NCBI GenBank assembly: GCA_030522415.1
Contig: CM060118.1
Coordinates: 30,803,651 to 30,867,650, forward strand
Length of the DNA stretch: 64,000 nt
Source of the DNA: Channallabes apus
Lineage: Eukaryota; Chordata; Actinopteri; Siluriformes; Clariidae
Direction: 5' to 3'
The translations under genes and the position numbers were made by a program. Positions within the stretch are counted from its first letter, which is position 1, and every line of letters begins with the position of its first letter. This document shows positions 22,966 through 35,423 of the stretch, one piece after another. The notes beneath the pieces were generated by a model, which did no database searches, was not told the origin of the DNA, and saw only the letters and a list, made by a program, of their open reading frames with translations.

Positions 22966-23500
22966 TAGAAGATTGTAAAAATGTTGTCTCTTTTGATGGG
23001 TCTCAATTTCAGCTATGACATTTGGATGGCAGAATTTGGTGTAAACAACATGCGGACATTCATCCTGTCTTGAGTCACCAGTTAACACTGGCGCTGGTGG
23101 TGTAATGGTGTGGGGAATATTTTCCTGGCACACTTTCCGTGCTCCTTATTTCCATCTGAGCATCCAATACCAAAGCTTACCTGAGTATTGTTGCTGACCA
23201 TGTCCATCCTGTTATGATCACAGGATACTGCACCATGTCACATAGATACAATCATCTCAAACTGGTTAGCTGAACATGACAATGAGTTCACTGTACTCAA
23301 ATGGCCTCCACAGTCATCAGATCTCAAACCAGTAGCAACTGCATGATCATCATATGGGTACGTATGGGTCGAAATCTCTAATCAATGTTTCCAGCACCTT
23401 GTTGAATCAATGGCATAAATGATTAAGGCAGGTCTGAAGACAAAACGGGTCCAACCCAGTACCAGCAAGGTCTACCTGATGAACTGGCCAGTGAGTGTGT
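22966..23500 (+). pseudogene. Second Tc1-like transposase relic, different family
   Basis: The plus strand carries scattered transposase blocks in several frames: DGSQFQL near 23000, GVMVWGIFSWHT at about 23098-23133, VADHVHP near 23196, EHDNEFTVLKWPPQS at about 23270-23314 followed by DLKP where the catalytic DLNP block is expected, and LVESMA near 23402. Frameshifts and stops separate them. This is the C-terminal half of a Tc1-type DDE transposase. It directly abuts the previous relic, with no terminal repeat between them. Confidence 0.75.
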
Positions 23501-24510
23501 ATTTTTATTTTTTTTATCATGTTGCCTGTCGGTTCAGAAAGCCTCCATTTTATACCAGTATTCAGACTTTTCATAGTCATACTATTATTGTTGGTTTTAG
23601 AGTTTCAGATCAACTAGCTGTTGCTGACAGCCTGTAAAATCAAGCATATCTTAGCATAATCATAATATCTGTTCTATAATTACTGTTCTGTTTTATTATT
23701 GCTATTCTAGTCTAACTGCACATTGACTTGAGTGCAGTTTTAGTCCTTACATCACAGGCCAGGACAGAAAAGTAGAGCAGGGTTAAAAAAGTGTGTACCT
23801 GTTTATTGCAAGGGACATTTTAGATTTGGGCTTAGACTTAGGTTTAGGTCTTAGGCTTATCATTTATTATCACTATTGCTATTGCATTGAATGTAATAAA
23901 TTCTCAGGACTTATATATCAAGTATGTACTTTCTTTGTGAGATTTCTGGGAGACGTGTTCCGCCTAACTGAATGCAGAAAAAAGATGGGGCTGAGGACGT
24001 TCATGGAGCGACAATGCACCTGTCCTATGGACATTGTTGCACTTAACCAAAGTTGGCAGCACTTCTGCTCGACTTCGTCTGCATTAGTGATGGTGGCGCT
24101 CTGATCCCATTACCAACCATGCTGTGGCAGACAAAGAGAAGGAAAGCGACCAGAAAAAAATGTCTCTTCATGCATGCATGGTCAAACCCTCACAGAAGTC
24201 TGAGACAACTGGTCTGACGTGTGGCCTGAAACACATACACACGCACACACATTGTGCATGACTGCATATTAAAGCCTGAAACCTGACTTCCTCGTTCTAG
24301 TCTGTGCAAAACTCTTGACACAAAAGCCTTGTGTAGGTAGAAACATATTCCAGGGCCTTTTTTGTTACCCATGACCCACACACCCATCCATCACGCGTCC
24401 ACACACAGGGATTTAATGCTCGGTGAGCCTGTTATTCATAGGGACCTGAAGCATACAAAGGCCTGTAAAGAGACAGGCCAGTAATGTCTAGCGACAGGAT
24501 GATAACACGG
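23501..24510. other. Unique stretch, no gene seen
   Basis: AT-rich with a short repeat of CTTAGG/GGTTTAGG words near 23825-23865. The plus-strand frame at 23793-24104 (103 residues) has no recognised domain. Confidence 0.5.

Positions 24511-25541
<1,031 letters not shown>

Positions 25542-25622
<81 letters not shown>
25542..25622. repeat. (TA)n microsatellite left of a Tc1 fragment
   Basis: About 40 TA units end exactly where recognisable Tc1 transposase sequence begins. Tc1 elements insert at TA, so array and element are probably linked. Confidence 0.95.
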
Positions 25623-25623
<1 letters not shown>

Positions 25624-26186
25624 TTGCTGTGAGATGGAGGGATTGTGTGTTCCTGGTGTGACTCGGGCAGTTGTTGTGGCCATCCTGTACCTGTCACGCA
25701 GGTGTGATATTCGGATGTACCCATCCTGTGCAGGTGTTGTTACACGTGGTCTTCCACTGCGAGGATGATCAGCTGTCCTTCCTGTCTCCCTGTAGCGCCG
25801 TCTTAGGCGTCTCACAGTGCGGACATGGCGATTTATTGCCCTATAGCCACATCAGCAGTCCTCATGCCTCCCTGCAGCATGCCTAATGCACGTTCACGCA
25901 GATGAGCAGCGACCCTGGGCTTCTTTCTTTGGGTGTTTTTCACAGTCGGTAGACGAGTCTCTTTAGTGTCCTGCGTTTTTACAACTGTGACCTTAAATGC
26001 CTACTTTCTGTAAGCTGTTAAGGTCTTAACGACCATTCCACAGGTGCATGTTAATTAATTGATTATGGTTAATTGAACATGCATGGAAAACATTGTTTAA
26101 ACCCTTTACAATGAAGATCTGTAAAGTTATTTGGATTATTGTTGAAATACACAGTCCTGAAAAAGGAGCGTCTCTTTTTTTGCTGA

Positions 26187-26187
<1 letters not shown>
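25623..26187 (-). pseudogene. Tc1-like transposon fragment, N-terminal half of transposase
   Basis: Minus strand: the 5' end near 26187 starts CTCAGCAAAAAAAGAGACGC, a Tc1-type terminal repeat, followed by a leader and transposase sequence. The frame at 25531-25815 begins MRRLRRRYRETGRTADHPR, continues into SGRPRVTTP and includes HLRDRY and RVTPG, typical of the paired-like DNA-binding region of fish Tc1 transposases. Upstream, the start region near 25840-25850 is frameshifted. Everything after the DNA-binding domain, including the whole catalytic core and the right end, is replaced by (TA)n. Not functional. Confidence 0.88.

Positions 26188-26259
<72 letters not shown>
26188..26259. repeat. 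(TA)n microsatellite right of the Tc1 fragment
   Basis: About 36 TA units start directly at the outer edge of the Tc1 terminal repeat, mirroring the array on the other side. Confidence 0.95.
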
Positions 26260-26260
<1 letters not shown>

Positions 26261-28559
26261 TGTCATCCACAGTGTTATATCATTAGTCTGAGAGTAGTCA
26301 GGTGTTAAGTTATTTCAGAAAGTGCCCTAATGTTTCGTCAATATTTGTCATTTGCCATGTTCTTAAAAACAGACACGTGGATAATTTCAGTACAGTTCTA
26401 GGACACTACAGTACAATAAAGTTCAGGATGGGGAAAACTTTCAGATACTCAACTGATGAAGACATATTATAGTTTTGTCTAAGGTAATTGTTAAGGCTTT
26501 GTTGGATTGTTTATTCCAAGAATACTTGTGGAAGGACATGTTTTGTCCAAATGTCCCATCAGGTGCAGTTACAGTTGATTGTCAGAAGTCCTGAATATGT
26601 GTGTGAACATTCCAGCACACACTAATACTCCTGCTTCTTTAAGCACATGCTCTACGTTTCAGTTTATAGGTTTACACGTTATCGCTATACGGGCCTAGTT
26701 TTATCACCACCACTCGTAAAATGGTGTCTGAGCCCTGAATCATTTCCTGACAACCATCTGTTCTATCCTGCCCTCGAAACAATCCAGCCGTAAGATATTT
26801 CAAATGAGTTGTTAAAATGTGCTTTGCAAGTCTAACAAAGTTATTTGCTCTAAAGGAGGTAAATCACAACATGACCATTATAACGATATAAACGAGGATT
26901 TGGGTTTATTATATGAGGATTGTAACCATAAGATTTAAGTCACAATTACAGTTGCAGTTTATGAAGTCAGTGGTTCATTTGTGGTTTATTACAGTTAATA
27001 TTTTCTTTTATTTCTCAGACTGAAGCCTACTATCATAGGCAGTATTTCTCATTCCATTCACTTCATGTTCACTCTGCTGTATAACTCAGCTGTAAACTGT
27101 CATCAACAGGTTTTTTTTTTCTTCCTAGATTTTTTTCTCCCTGCAATTGTAATTGGGTTTCATATGTTTTTTTTTTTTTAATCCTTTCTTTTTTTTTCAA
27201 ATAGTGCACAACTGTAACAAAACAAGGCAAATTCAAATTCTTTGAATCTTGAATCTCATCATGGCAAATATTTGGATTACTTCAGACAGGACAACGTCTT
27301 ACTCAAGAAAGAGAAAAGCGAGCTGAATGAACAACTGTGGAAGAAGAATGACATGAGCAAACTAACATGTGAATGCATGAGGCAAAGACATGTAGCATGC
27401 ATGAACATAATGCAAATGAGAACATGCAAAAACAATGCAAACACAGACAGGTATGTATGCAGGGTTTGAAGGTGTTAAAGGAAGTGGTTACAGGTGATCA
27501 GAATTCACGGAACGCAAAGTACAGTTCTTTTGCTCATGTGTGTATGTGTGAGTCCGTGTGTGTATATGTATGTGAGACACTCCAGCACTGTCTGTCAGAC
27601 TGACTGGCAGTGTGTCTGTGCTGTCTGCTATTTCAGCACCTGTCCATCTGCCTTCATGGCTATGAATAGAACATGAAAGGTGTGTGTGTGTGTGTGTGTG
27701 TGCACGCACGCCTTACTCTAATGCCCACATGTTATGCCAGGGACAAAGATTAAGCACACACACACACACACACACACACACTATAACTTTTTCAGACTAT
27801 AATAGTATTCTATGTGTTGTCCCAAGCACTAAGCGATAGATTATATGGACAACAGGACACATCTTAAATACAGACAAACCGGCTGCATTAATTAGAAAAA
27901 ATATATATAATAATTCCATATGCCTCAAACAATATGTCAGTGTGAGTGTGAAAGTGAACCCAGGCCACATTTACACAGACACCCACAGTGCCACCTAGTG
28001 GACAAAATTGAATTAGCAAAAACAACAACAAAAAATTGCAAGTACAGTAAATACAATATAAATAAGACGTATATGCCTAACCATGCTACATTGTACACAA
28101 TTTCTTTCACAGTATTTGTGCAAGTGTTTTAATGACATACTGTGGGAATCATCCACAGGTTGGAGCTGGAGCTGGGTACAGCAGCATTTCCGTACTTATG
28201 AGATCACAATGGCATAAGAAACAAAAATAACACATGTAGTAGTAATATGATATAGATTTACTACACTGTAAACACTGCAGAATATATTTTATCAAATAAA
28301 AAATATCTTGAGTAAAGTTCACCTAATATTTCACTTTGTCCCTCTCTCCTGTGCTTGCACTGGAAAACTATAGCCAGATCTCCTCTCTAATGATGACATT
28401 CTCATTCCTCTGAGTGAAAGGTGCAAATGGAATACATCTAACATATAACCTGTTGTTATAAAGCATTTGCGAATTTTATCAGAGCACACTTCAATAAAAC
28501 TCCCTACCACCATCTCAGCTCCTCACCTGGAGGAAATGTTTAAGTTCTTCTCTTTCTCT
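26260..28559. other. Unique stretch, no gene seen
   Basis: AT-rich DNA with T runs at 27112-27190, (GT)n at about 27680-27702 and (CA)n at about 27755-27780. A frame at 27242-27469 has a charged stretch (FRQDNVLLKKEKSELNEQLW) that looks coiled-coil-like, but there is no homologue I recognise and no clear splice donor. Confidence 0.45.
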
Positions 28560-28830
28560 GCCATTCACTTTTATTTCCTCTGATCCTATGTACAGACAGT
28601 GGCCCATGGCTGGCTTCCTCCCTGTTTGAGCCATGGTGTTCCTCACCTCTGCATGGCCCGGGTTTCCCCCTCTGTCCCAAATGGCAGAAGTTACAACGGG
28701 GGCTTATTGTTGCACCCCGAGGAGCCGGGCCCCACTCCACTGAAAAGGCCTTAATGTCCAGAGCCTCCATCAGAATCCATTAATTATGGGCTTCAGAGCA
28801 CAACCCAGAACTCATTCTTTCACCCTCTCA
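28560..28830. other. Candidate conserved non-coding block
   Basis: GC-moderate, repeat-free DNA with a homeodomain-like ATTAATTA word near 28778-28786. Coding is unlikely because frames on both strands lack domain signatures. Function is inferred only from composition. Confidence 0.3.
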
Positions 28831-30836
28831 TATACATATCCTCAGAGAACAGCATTTTCTCACCTTACTTCTGTATCATAACACAAACAAGTTGGAATAG
28901 ATATGAATGACCCATAATTAAAGAATTTTCCACTTCTGCGGTCAGGACCAATCGATTTCTTCAGATTAGAAATGAGAGAATATAATAGGGGAATTGAAGT
29001 AGGGAGTTCCCAGATGCTGTGATAAGTTACGAACAGAAAAGTAGAGATGTGGAAGTAATGTAATAGAAGAATGTGACCTCCCAAGGCCTGCTAGGCTCCA
29101 GACATGCACTGCTGATTTCAAAGGAGGCAAGTAAATACCTGGTTTATTGAGCTTATTAAACGGTGCAGGATTTTGGAGACGCACTCTTTTCTAATACGAA
29201 CTACAAATCAAACGCTCCGGTGAAATCCAGCCTGTTAGCTTTTTATAACTATAGCGCTTAGGTTTCATTTGGACTTTAGGGGACGCGCACTGTTGATGGA
29301 ACTCAGCCCATTTTATGATATAAGTTCCCAATATATCCCACTACAGTCATTTGATATGCAAAATGTTTCTACTTTAAACTCATGCCAATAGATTATAGAG
29401 GAGCATGGTGCACATACAGTATAATATAAGCATGCTTTTATCAAAAATGAGAGTTATGTCCAGAGATAGTATTACTAGTATGGTACGATGCCCTCCACAC
29501 TGGAGGAAGAGGTCACTTGACAGTATGCTATTTCATGTGCAAGGTTAAAATGACATGGAGGGCACTATACTTACTGTACCAGTGCATTTAACTATAGTGG
29601 ATAATAATAATAATAATAATAATATGATTGTTTAAATATTCTTGGCTAAATAAGTTGAGCGGACACTTTTATGAATTCTCAGAAACTTTAGTTTTGCTGA
29701 TCATGTTCCTGTGAAATGTATACATTATCAACATGTGTGTTTACAGAGTGTGGCCGACAGATGGTTAGAGAATGAATGGCAGAAGGAAGAGAAATGAGGA
29801 AGAGTCTGTTATACTTTGCAAGAAACTTTCTTTCCCTTTCTTTTCCCTGAGTGTTCATTACATAACATATTTCCAGCTCCCTTCCCCTCCCTCTGATCTG
29901 GCAGACTCATTTACCCCCCTCCCCGCCACCCCCTTCCAAACACACACACACACACACACACACACTTCAACCCACACCCTTCAAGCACATAAGCTGTGAA
30001 ATATTTTCAGGCCCTAGATCTGATCTGCAGATAGAACGACTCTAAACATTTTTACCAGCCATGTTTCTTTCTGTCTGTCTCTCCTTTTTTGTTTTTTTTT
30101 TTGCACTCTTTCTCTCTGCTTTCATTTCTCCACACACAAGATAATGCATCAGTCCGGTTTCTTTTCCACCATGTCAATGCTCTGTTCATCATCACTGATG
30201 CTGATACCTTCTCGCATCCATTTCCCCAATGCACTGCAGACTTGGTGGGGATTATGGAGGGGCCCTGTATCACTGAACTGTTTAGGGCAGAATTCTGAGC
30301 ATTTATGTCAGATTGTTTCACTTTAGAGAAAAGACAGAAAAAGTCATTTGTAATGAATGCATTCTTCGTGTTATGTAAGGGTTAGGGCACGATTTGCCCA
30401 GGTTAAACAATAAACACACATACACGGACAGAGTTCGGGTATTTGGATCCCGTGCCATCTTGAGTAAATATTCATTATTAATGTATTAATATTATACTCA
30501 AATTATGTTGTTTATCTTAAAATGACTGTGTATTCTGATTATGTGGGGTATGTGCTGATGCAGATAGTGTGTGTTACAGTCTTTATGGGGAGTGTGAAAT
30601 ATTCAGCAGCGGTTCTCAATTCACACATAGTTTATTTATTAATTCAGAAGTGATTATGATCTTTTGGCAGGTTATAAACCTTAAGTCAAGAAATAATGTT
30701 TATGATATAGTGTGGTATTTTTCACATTCAAGGGCTGGGCTGGACTTTAGCTGGACCTCACATGTTAGCTGCTTATCATTAACCAGGAAAGACGGATAAA
30801 CCAGTGAAAAACATAAAATTAATTTATTAATAAAAT
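28831..30836. other. Unique stretch, no gene seen
   Basis: AT-rich with (AAT)n at about 29602-29624, a CCCCTCCCC-rich run near 29913-29938 and (CA)n at about 29940-29965. No gene or element recognised. Confidence 0.5.
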
Positions 30837-30849
30837 TAATAAATACAAG

Positions 30850-31215
30850 GCGGCGCGGTGGTGTAGTGGTTAGCACTGTCGCCTTGCACCTCCAGGGTCT
30901 GGGTTCGATTCCCCGGCCAGGCTCGATTCCCGTCTCTGTGTGCATGGAGTTTGCATGTTCTCCCCGTGCTTGGTGGGTTTCCTCCCGGTACTCCGGTTTC
31001 CTCCCACAGTCCAAAGATATGCAGGTTAGGCTAATTGGCGTTCCTAAATTGCCCGTAGTGTGTGATTGGGTGTGTGAGTGTGTGTATGTGTGTGTGCCCT
31101 GCGATGGATTGGCACCCTGTCCAGGGTGTACCCCGCCTAGTGCCCGAAGTCTCCTGGGATAGGCTCCAGGTCCCCCGCGACCCTGAACACAGGATTAAGC
31201 GGTATAGAAAATGAA
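30850..31215 (+). mobile_element. Young full-length DANA/mermaid-like SINE
   Basis: Perfect 13-bp target duplication TAATAAATACAAG at 30837-30849 and 31216-31228. The head has pol III-like boxes (TGGTGTAGTGG and GGTTCGATTCC) from a tRNA ancestor, then the conserved core (GGAGTTTGCATGTTCTCCCC, ACTCCGGTTTCCTCCCACAG), a GT-rich variable segment and a 3' tail ending GTATAGAAAATGAA. About 98% identical by eye to the copy at 55.8 kb. The 98-residue frame inside is a by-product. Confidence 0.93.
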
Positions 31216-31228
31216 TAATAAATACAAG

Positions 31229-31615
31229 TTGCACAGTATAAATATTACTGTTAACAGAAAAATGTGCCCTATAGAACTGTGGACATCTATCTCATTGGCC
31301 CAGTTTGGGTCTTCAGAAAGTAATAGCATGAGGGAATTATTAGTAAAATCACAAGTTAGTTATTTATAAAATGTCAGCATCTTGAAACGGCAGTGTGATG
31401 TTTCAGTTGTACAATCATATCAGCATGCAAAACGCATCACAAAGCCGTTGATGCGTCATGACAATCCAGTTGCATCATGAATCAGTCTGACCTTAAATGA
31501 ATGGAGGATACAAACTGTAGAGTATACCCTTCATTTCAAAAAGTTTCAAATTCAACTCACAAGAGAATTCATAGACAGATAAAAAAAAGAAAAAGAAAAA
31601 AAAGAAATACACAAC
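31229..31615. other. Unique stretch, nothing recognised
   Basis: AT-rich DNA between the SINE and the candidate conserved block. Confidence 0.5.
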
Positions 31616-32120
31616 ATGGAGCAGATAAGCCATGTGATCATAAAGAGAGGTCGAACTGACAGGTCTAAAGTGGCACGTCGCATGGGATTAACCTCATCTC
31701 GCTGCTTTAAAAAGTGCGGTAGTGGTGGTTGTGGTTGTGGTGATGGTAAGGGGGTCGTTTTTTCTTTTTTCTTTTTTTCTGCAGTGTCCAGAAGGAAGAT
31801 CTGGGGAGGGATGCTGTTCCAGTGGGGGACCTTGTCATCACACTTTGCATTTCTAAGAAAGCTGCACAAAAGCGAGGCGTCCTCTCCCCTGCCTGACCCA
31901 ATAATGCTCCGCAAGACCCGGCTCAGGGCCCCGATGCAAATGAGAGCATTTAGACTGTGTGAGCGCGGGCAAACAGAGGCAGACACTAGGAAGACTGATA
32001 ATGAGGGGGCTGATGGGAGCCGTTCCAACTGCTGGCAGGCCGCGGGAGCTCTGTTTGGGCAAAGCTGCAGAATTAATGACCACCGCATTCCAGCAGCACA
32101 CTGAGCGCAGCTAAGGAAAA
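31616..32120. other. Candidate conserved non-coding block
   Basis: GC-moderate DNA interrupted only by a T-rich run near 31758-31780. Contains the POU octamer ATGCAAAT at 31934-31941 and the homeodomain-like AATTAATGACC near 32072. Long frames exist on both strands (162 and 178 residues), but they mirror each other over biased sequence, cross low-complexity K/F runs and show no domain. I consider a regulatory element more likely than an exon. Confidence 0.35.
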
Positions 32121-33080
32121 GACAAAAGTGAGCCCTGCAAAAATGCTAATTCGTCTCATGGTGGAGGGTTACAAGTCTTTCAATAGGATGTGAGAAATAT
32201 TTCTGTATAAGAGAGAAATGGACGCACGGGAATATATACTGTATACTGTACCTGGTTCAATATCGTAAGATTTGATAGTATGTTGTGTTGTGTGGACTGA
32301 CACAGTGGGGACTCTGTATGAAACTAAAAGCAAAAACACAGTTTTGGTCTGAATGATGAAGTAGAGAAAGTGTCAAGTCCAACGTCGACATGAGAAACAA
32401 ATCTCCCCCTGAAGGCCTGGGATTGCTTCCAAACCGACTTGTTCAGGTGTTTCCATGTGGTTTACAGTCAACCATTTTCCACTGCATTCATGTTGAGTAA
32501 TGCTGTGGTTTGCGGGAGTCAGACTTCACACCCTGTTCCTTCTATAGCAGAGCAAGAGAGTGTTTATGGTGTGTATGTGTATGTTATGGCTGAGCTGAGA
32601 ACAAGGGCTTGATCCACTGCATGCATGGAACGAAGGACTACGACCATGAGAGAGACAGAGTAGTCAGGCAGCAGAGAGTTTACAGAATGATGAAGATTTG
32701 CAGAGAGTGACTCTGATGTAAATAAAAGTGTCTAATAAGGAACAAATCTATGGCTTTATACTGTAATTGTCTATTACTTTTCCACTAGACAGCAGGGTAC
32801 AATGGGACCCCTACATTCTGTCATTATTTCAAATGTCAAAATGATGTATAGCTACGTACCTATAACTATATACAGTACCTGTGCTAAATATGATTACTCT
32901 GTAATCCCACTCGAATGGCTCGTCTCCTTTCCAACACCAGTGTAAAGATTGTCTGCTTAAGTTTCTTTCTCTTTTCAAATACCCTTTTGGTACATATACA
33001 GTAGGTATAAATATTCATATAAATATTCATGCTTAATGAATAGATTTTTTTATTTGGTTGATATTGAGTGCTGTGCTGAA
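32121..33080. other. Unique stretch, no gene seen
   Basis: AT-rich DNA, no feature supported. Confidence 0.5.
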
Positions 33081-33089
33081 AGAAAGGCA

Positions 33090-33595
33090 AAAGTAGGCAT
33101 AACTTTTTTGAAATTAACTGACATAGGTGATTCAAATGGCACATGTTGGTAGAGTAACTATTCATCTATAGTAAATCTTCTTCCTGTTCTTCTGTTATTT
33201 GATTATTGACATAGGCGAGGCTGTCCAACATCCACTACATTATGTTTACAGAGATGACAGCATTGGCATGAGCAATGTGAGCAGATGGAGGAAGAGGCTT
33301 AAAGAAGGAGAAGACAAACTTCATCACTTCATCACATGACAAAAGTCATCACTGAAGACAAACCATGCAGCCGGAGACCATCAGCTGCAACCACTAGCAT
33401 GAAAGTGAGTGCAATGGTATTATTGCACCTGAATATTTTCCAAAGGGGATTCAAGTGTTTGGCTCAACGATGACGCTGATGCATCACTTGTGATGAGGAC
33501 TGTGTTGAGTAGTAACTTTGTATAAAGGAAAAGTGACTCTAGAATTAACTGAAATAAAAAAAAGTTATGCCACTTTGTCTTAATTTTGGTACAGC
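33090..33595 (+). pseudogene. Mariner-type (SETMAR-like) transposon relic
   Basis: The left end carries GGCATAACTTTTTT and the right end carries its complement AAAAAAAGTTATGCC followed by ACTTTGTCTTAATTTTGGTA, giving imperfect inverted ends. Between them one plus-strand frame reads VSRWRKRLKEGEDK near 33277-33320 and another reads CSRRPSAATTS near 33366-33398, matching the order of the helix-turn-helix and the 'SGRPSTSTT' linker of mariner transposases. The catalytic region is deleted. Confidence 0.6.
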
Positions 33596-33787
33596 TTTTG
33601 TTTTATTTGGCTCCATTCTATAGATTTATTATGCTACTCAAGATCCCTTGTTCTGCTACATGTGATCTTCAGTAATCTGTCCAAACAGTTGCAGGATATG
33701 ATGGGCTCCTACACAGCCAGCTCAATTCCAGCTAACTGGGCAGGTCTGGGGAGGGGAACGACTCAACCATGAAACCTGCAGGAGTGA
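33596..33787. other. Unique stretch
   Basis: Short spacer between the mariner relic and the hAT element; nothing recognised. Confidence 0.5.
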
Positions 33788-33795
33788 ACTACAGC

Positions 33796-34854
33796 CAGAG
33801 GTGGAAAGAGTAATAACATTTTGTACAAGTAAAGTTACCATTACAAAAATCTACTCAAGTAAAAGTAAAAGTAAAAAGTAGCTCATTAAAAAATTTACTC
33901 AGAGTAAAAGTTACCGAGTTACTTTTTTATTTTTTTAACAGCGGGGGTGGGATGAGGCATTCTAGCGTAGTTCAAAAAAGATGAGCAGATATAAATCTCA
34001 AACTAGTTGTTTTTAACTGAAGGAACACCTTTGCATAATAAAGCTGTTGTCTTTGTTGTGCTTGAAAATCAAAGTGGTCACTTAAATATGGTGTTACGTC
34101 CCAGTCTAGGGCCAAACAGCAAAAGAATGGTTCAGGGTTCTATTTTAAACTGTATGGAAATGGTGGCATATGGCAGAAAGAACTAGATCCAATCATTAAC
34201 TGATGAAATAATGAGGTTTGTATATACAAACAAACACACACACACAACAGGAGGAGGAGGATCAGATTCAGGATGGACCCAGGCCAAAATAATAAACAAA
34301 ATGGGATTTATATTTAGTAGCTAGATTACCTGCAAAAAAAAAAAAAAAAAAAACCAAAGGGACAAAGCAATAATCAAAGTCAATTGGAGGCAAAAAGTCA
34401 ATCCGGAAAACACAACCAAATATCAAAACGCCAAAATCACAACCTCTTTCCTCTTTCCCGCGTCTCTCTCCAGTTTATATATGGTCGCGCTAGTCGATGA
34501 CGTCACTCTCAGGGCGGAAGCGACCGTGTGGAAGGTCAGGTAGATGCCGATGTCAGAAAACCTGGAGTGGAGTCTGGAGCGGCGCGCGACCAGGACATGA
34601 TACACACGCGCGGCGCAACGGAGCATTTATACAAAGCATAATATTTGTATTATTTTATCATATTCATTCATTTACTTTTTACTCAGTAGCGAATATGATT
34701 TAAAATGTAGCGAATTACAATACTTCAAAAAAAACGTACTTAAGTAAAAGTAAAATTACAGATTTTAAAAAGTACTTTAAAAAGTACAAATACACGAAAA
34801 AGCTACTCAATTACAGTAACGCGAGTAAATGTAATTCGTTACTTTCCACCTCTG
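33796..34854. mobile_element. hAT-type non-autonomous element (1,059 bp), perfect 8-bp duplication
   Basis: Ends CAGAGGTGGAAAGAGTAA and TTACTTTCCACCTCTG form an inverted repeat, with perfect 8-bp duplication ACTACAGC at 33788-33795 and 34855-34862. Subterminal sequence is rich in AAGTAAAAGTA/TACTTAAGTAAAAG, like the hAT at 12709-13274. No hAT transposase frame. The central 550 bases differ strongly (see next entry) and look like foreign cargo. Confidence 0.9.
34092..34605 (-). mobile_element. Possible solo LTR or LTR-like cargo inside the hAT element
   Basis: The plus strand starts TGTTACGTCCCAGTCTAGGG. On the minus strand there is a TATATAAAC box near 34473-34481 preceded by GC-rich DNA with TGACGTCA (34498-34505, a CRE word), and the segment ends ...ACGTAACA. 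This is promoter-like and LTR-like, but I found no 5-bp duplication, so ends and identity are uncertain. It could be ordinary internal sequence of the hAT family. Confidence 0.3.
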
Positions 34855-34862
34855 ACTACAGC

Positions 34863-35167
34863 ATAACATAAAACAGAGGTTTAATAGACTTAACAAATGA
34901 AACAGACAGATACAATGGTAAATGAATGAGAAAATGCTAAAAACAATCCAAATTAACAAATAATAACATACTGTACTTAGTATATTGGCCTGTGAAAATT
35001 AGGAGAAAAATACCACATGGGTTTCACCATCAATACATCATTGTACAATATAACATATTACAATACTGCATTAAAAAAAATAAAACAGTGTTATTAGTTA
35101 ATATTAACTTTTTAGATATTCTATCAATACGTTTCTTGTCTAGCTTACTTAAAATACCACCATCTAG
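34863..35167. other. Unique AT-rich stretch
   Basis: No feature recognised between the hAT element and the V-SINE. Confidence 0.5.
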
Positions 35168-35350
35168 GGTCAGAGGTAGCTCAGTGGTTAAGGCACTGGA
35201 CTACGGTTCGGAAGATCCCAGGTTCAAACCCCACATCCACCGAGTTGCCACTGTTGGGCCCTTGAGCAAGGCCCTTAACCCTCAACTGCTCAGATGTGTA
35301 ATGAGATAAAAATATAAGTCACTCAGGATAAGGGCAAATGCCTAAATGTA
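35168..35350 (+). mobile_element. V-SINE-type tRNA-derived SINE
   Basis: The head has a tRNA-like A box (TAGCTCAGTGGTTAAGGCA) and B box (GGTTCAAACCC). The middle carries the strongly conserved TTGGGCCCTTGAGCAAGGC block followed by CCTTAACCCTCAA, and the 3' part resembles the TAAGTCGCTTTGGATAAA-type tail of fish SINEs. It is a SINE and not a functional tRNA gene because the anticodon arm and acceptor do not fold as in a tRNA. Confidence 0.85.
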
Positions 35351-35423
35351 GAGCTTCTTTAGTTGTGTGTTAATCCAAATTCAACCCCTTTTAATTTTTT
35401 TTTTTTAAAAAGGAGAGAATATG

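Noticed and set aside
27242..27469. Coiled-coil-like frame (FRQDNVLLKKEKSELNEQLW) as a possible exon
   Set aside because: An acceptor-like T run and AG lie upstream, but no donor or matching neighbour exon is visible and I recognise no family. Charged heptad-like runs arise easily in A-rich DNA.
30866..31162. 98-residue plus-strand frame, also seen at 55820-56116 and as minus-strand versions at 48.8 and 51.2 kb
   Set aside because: It recurs because it lies inside copies of the same SINE; it is not a protein family.
31552..32104. Overlapping long frames of 178 residues (minus) and 162 residues (plus)
   Set aside because: Both strands are open over the same biased sequence, both cross low-complexity K/F runs, and neither shows a recognisable domain or splice context.
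35168..35245. tRNA gene with A and B boxes
   Set aside because: The sequence continues into the conserved V-SINE block and tail, and the tRNA-like part does not have a complete cloverleaf.
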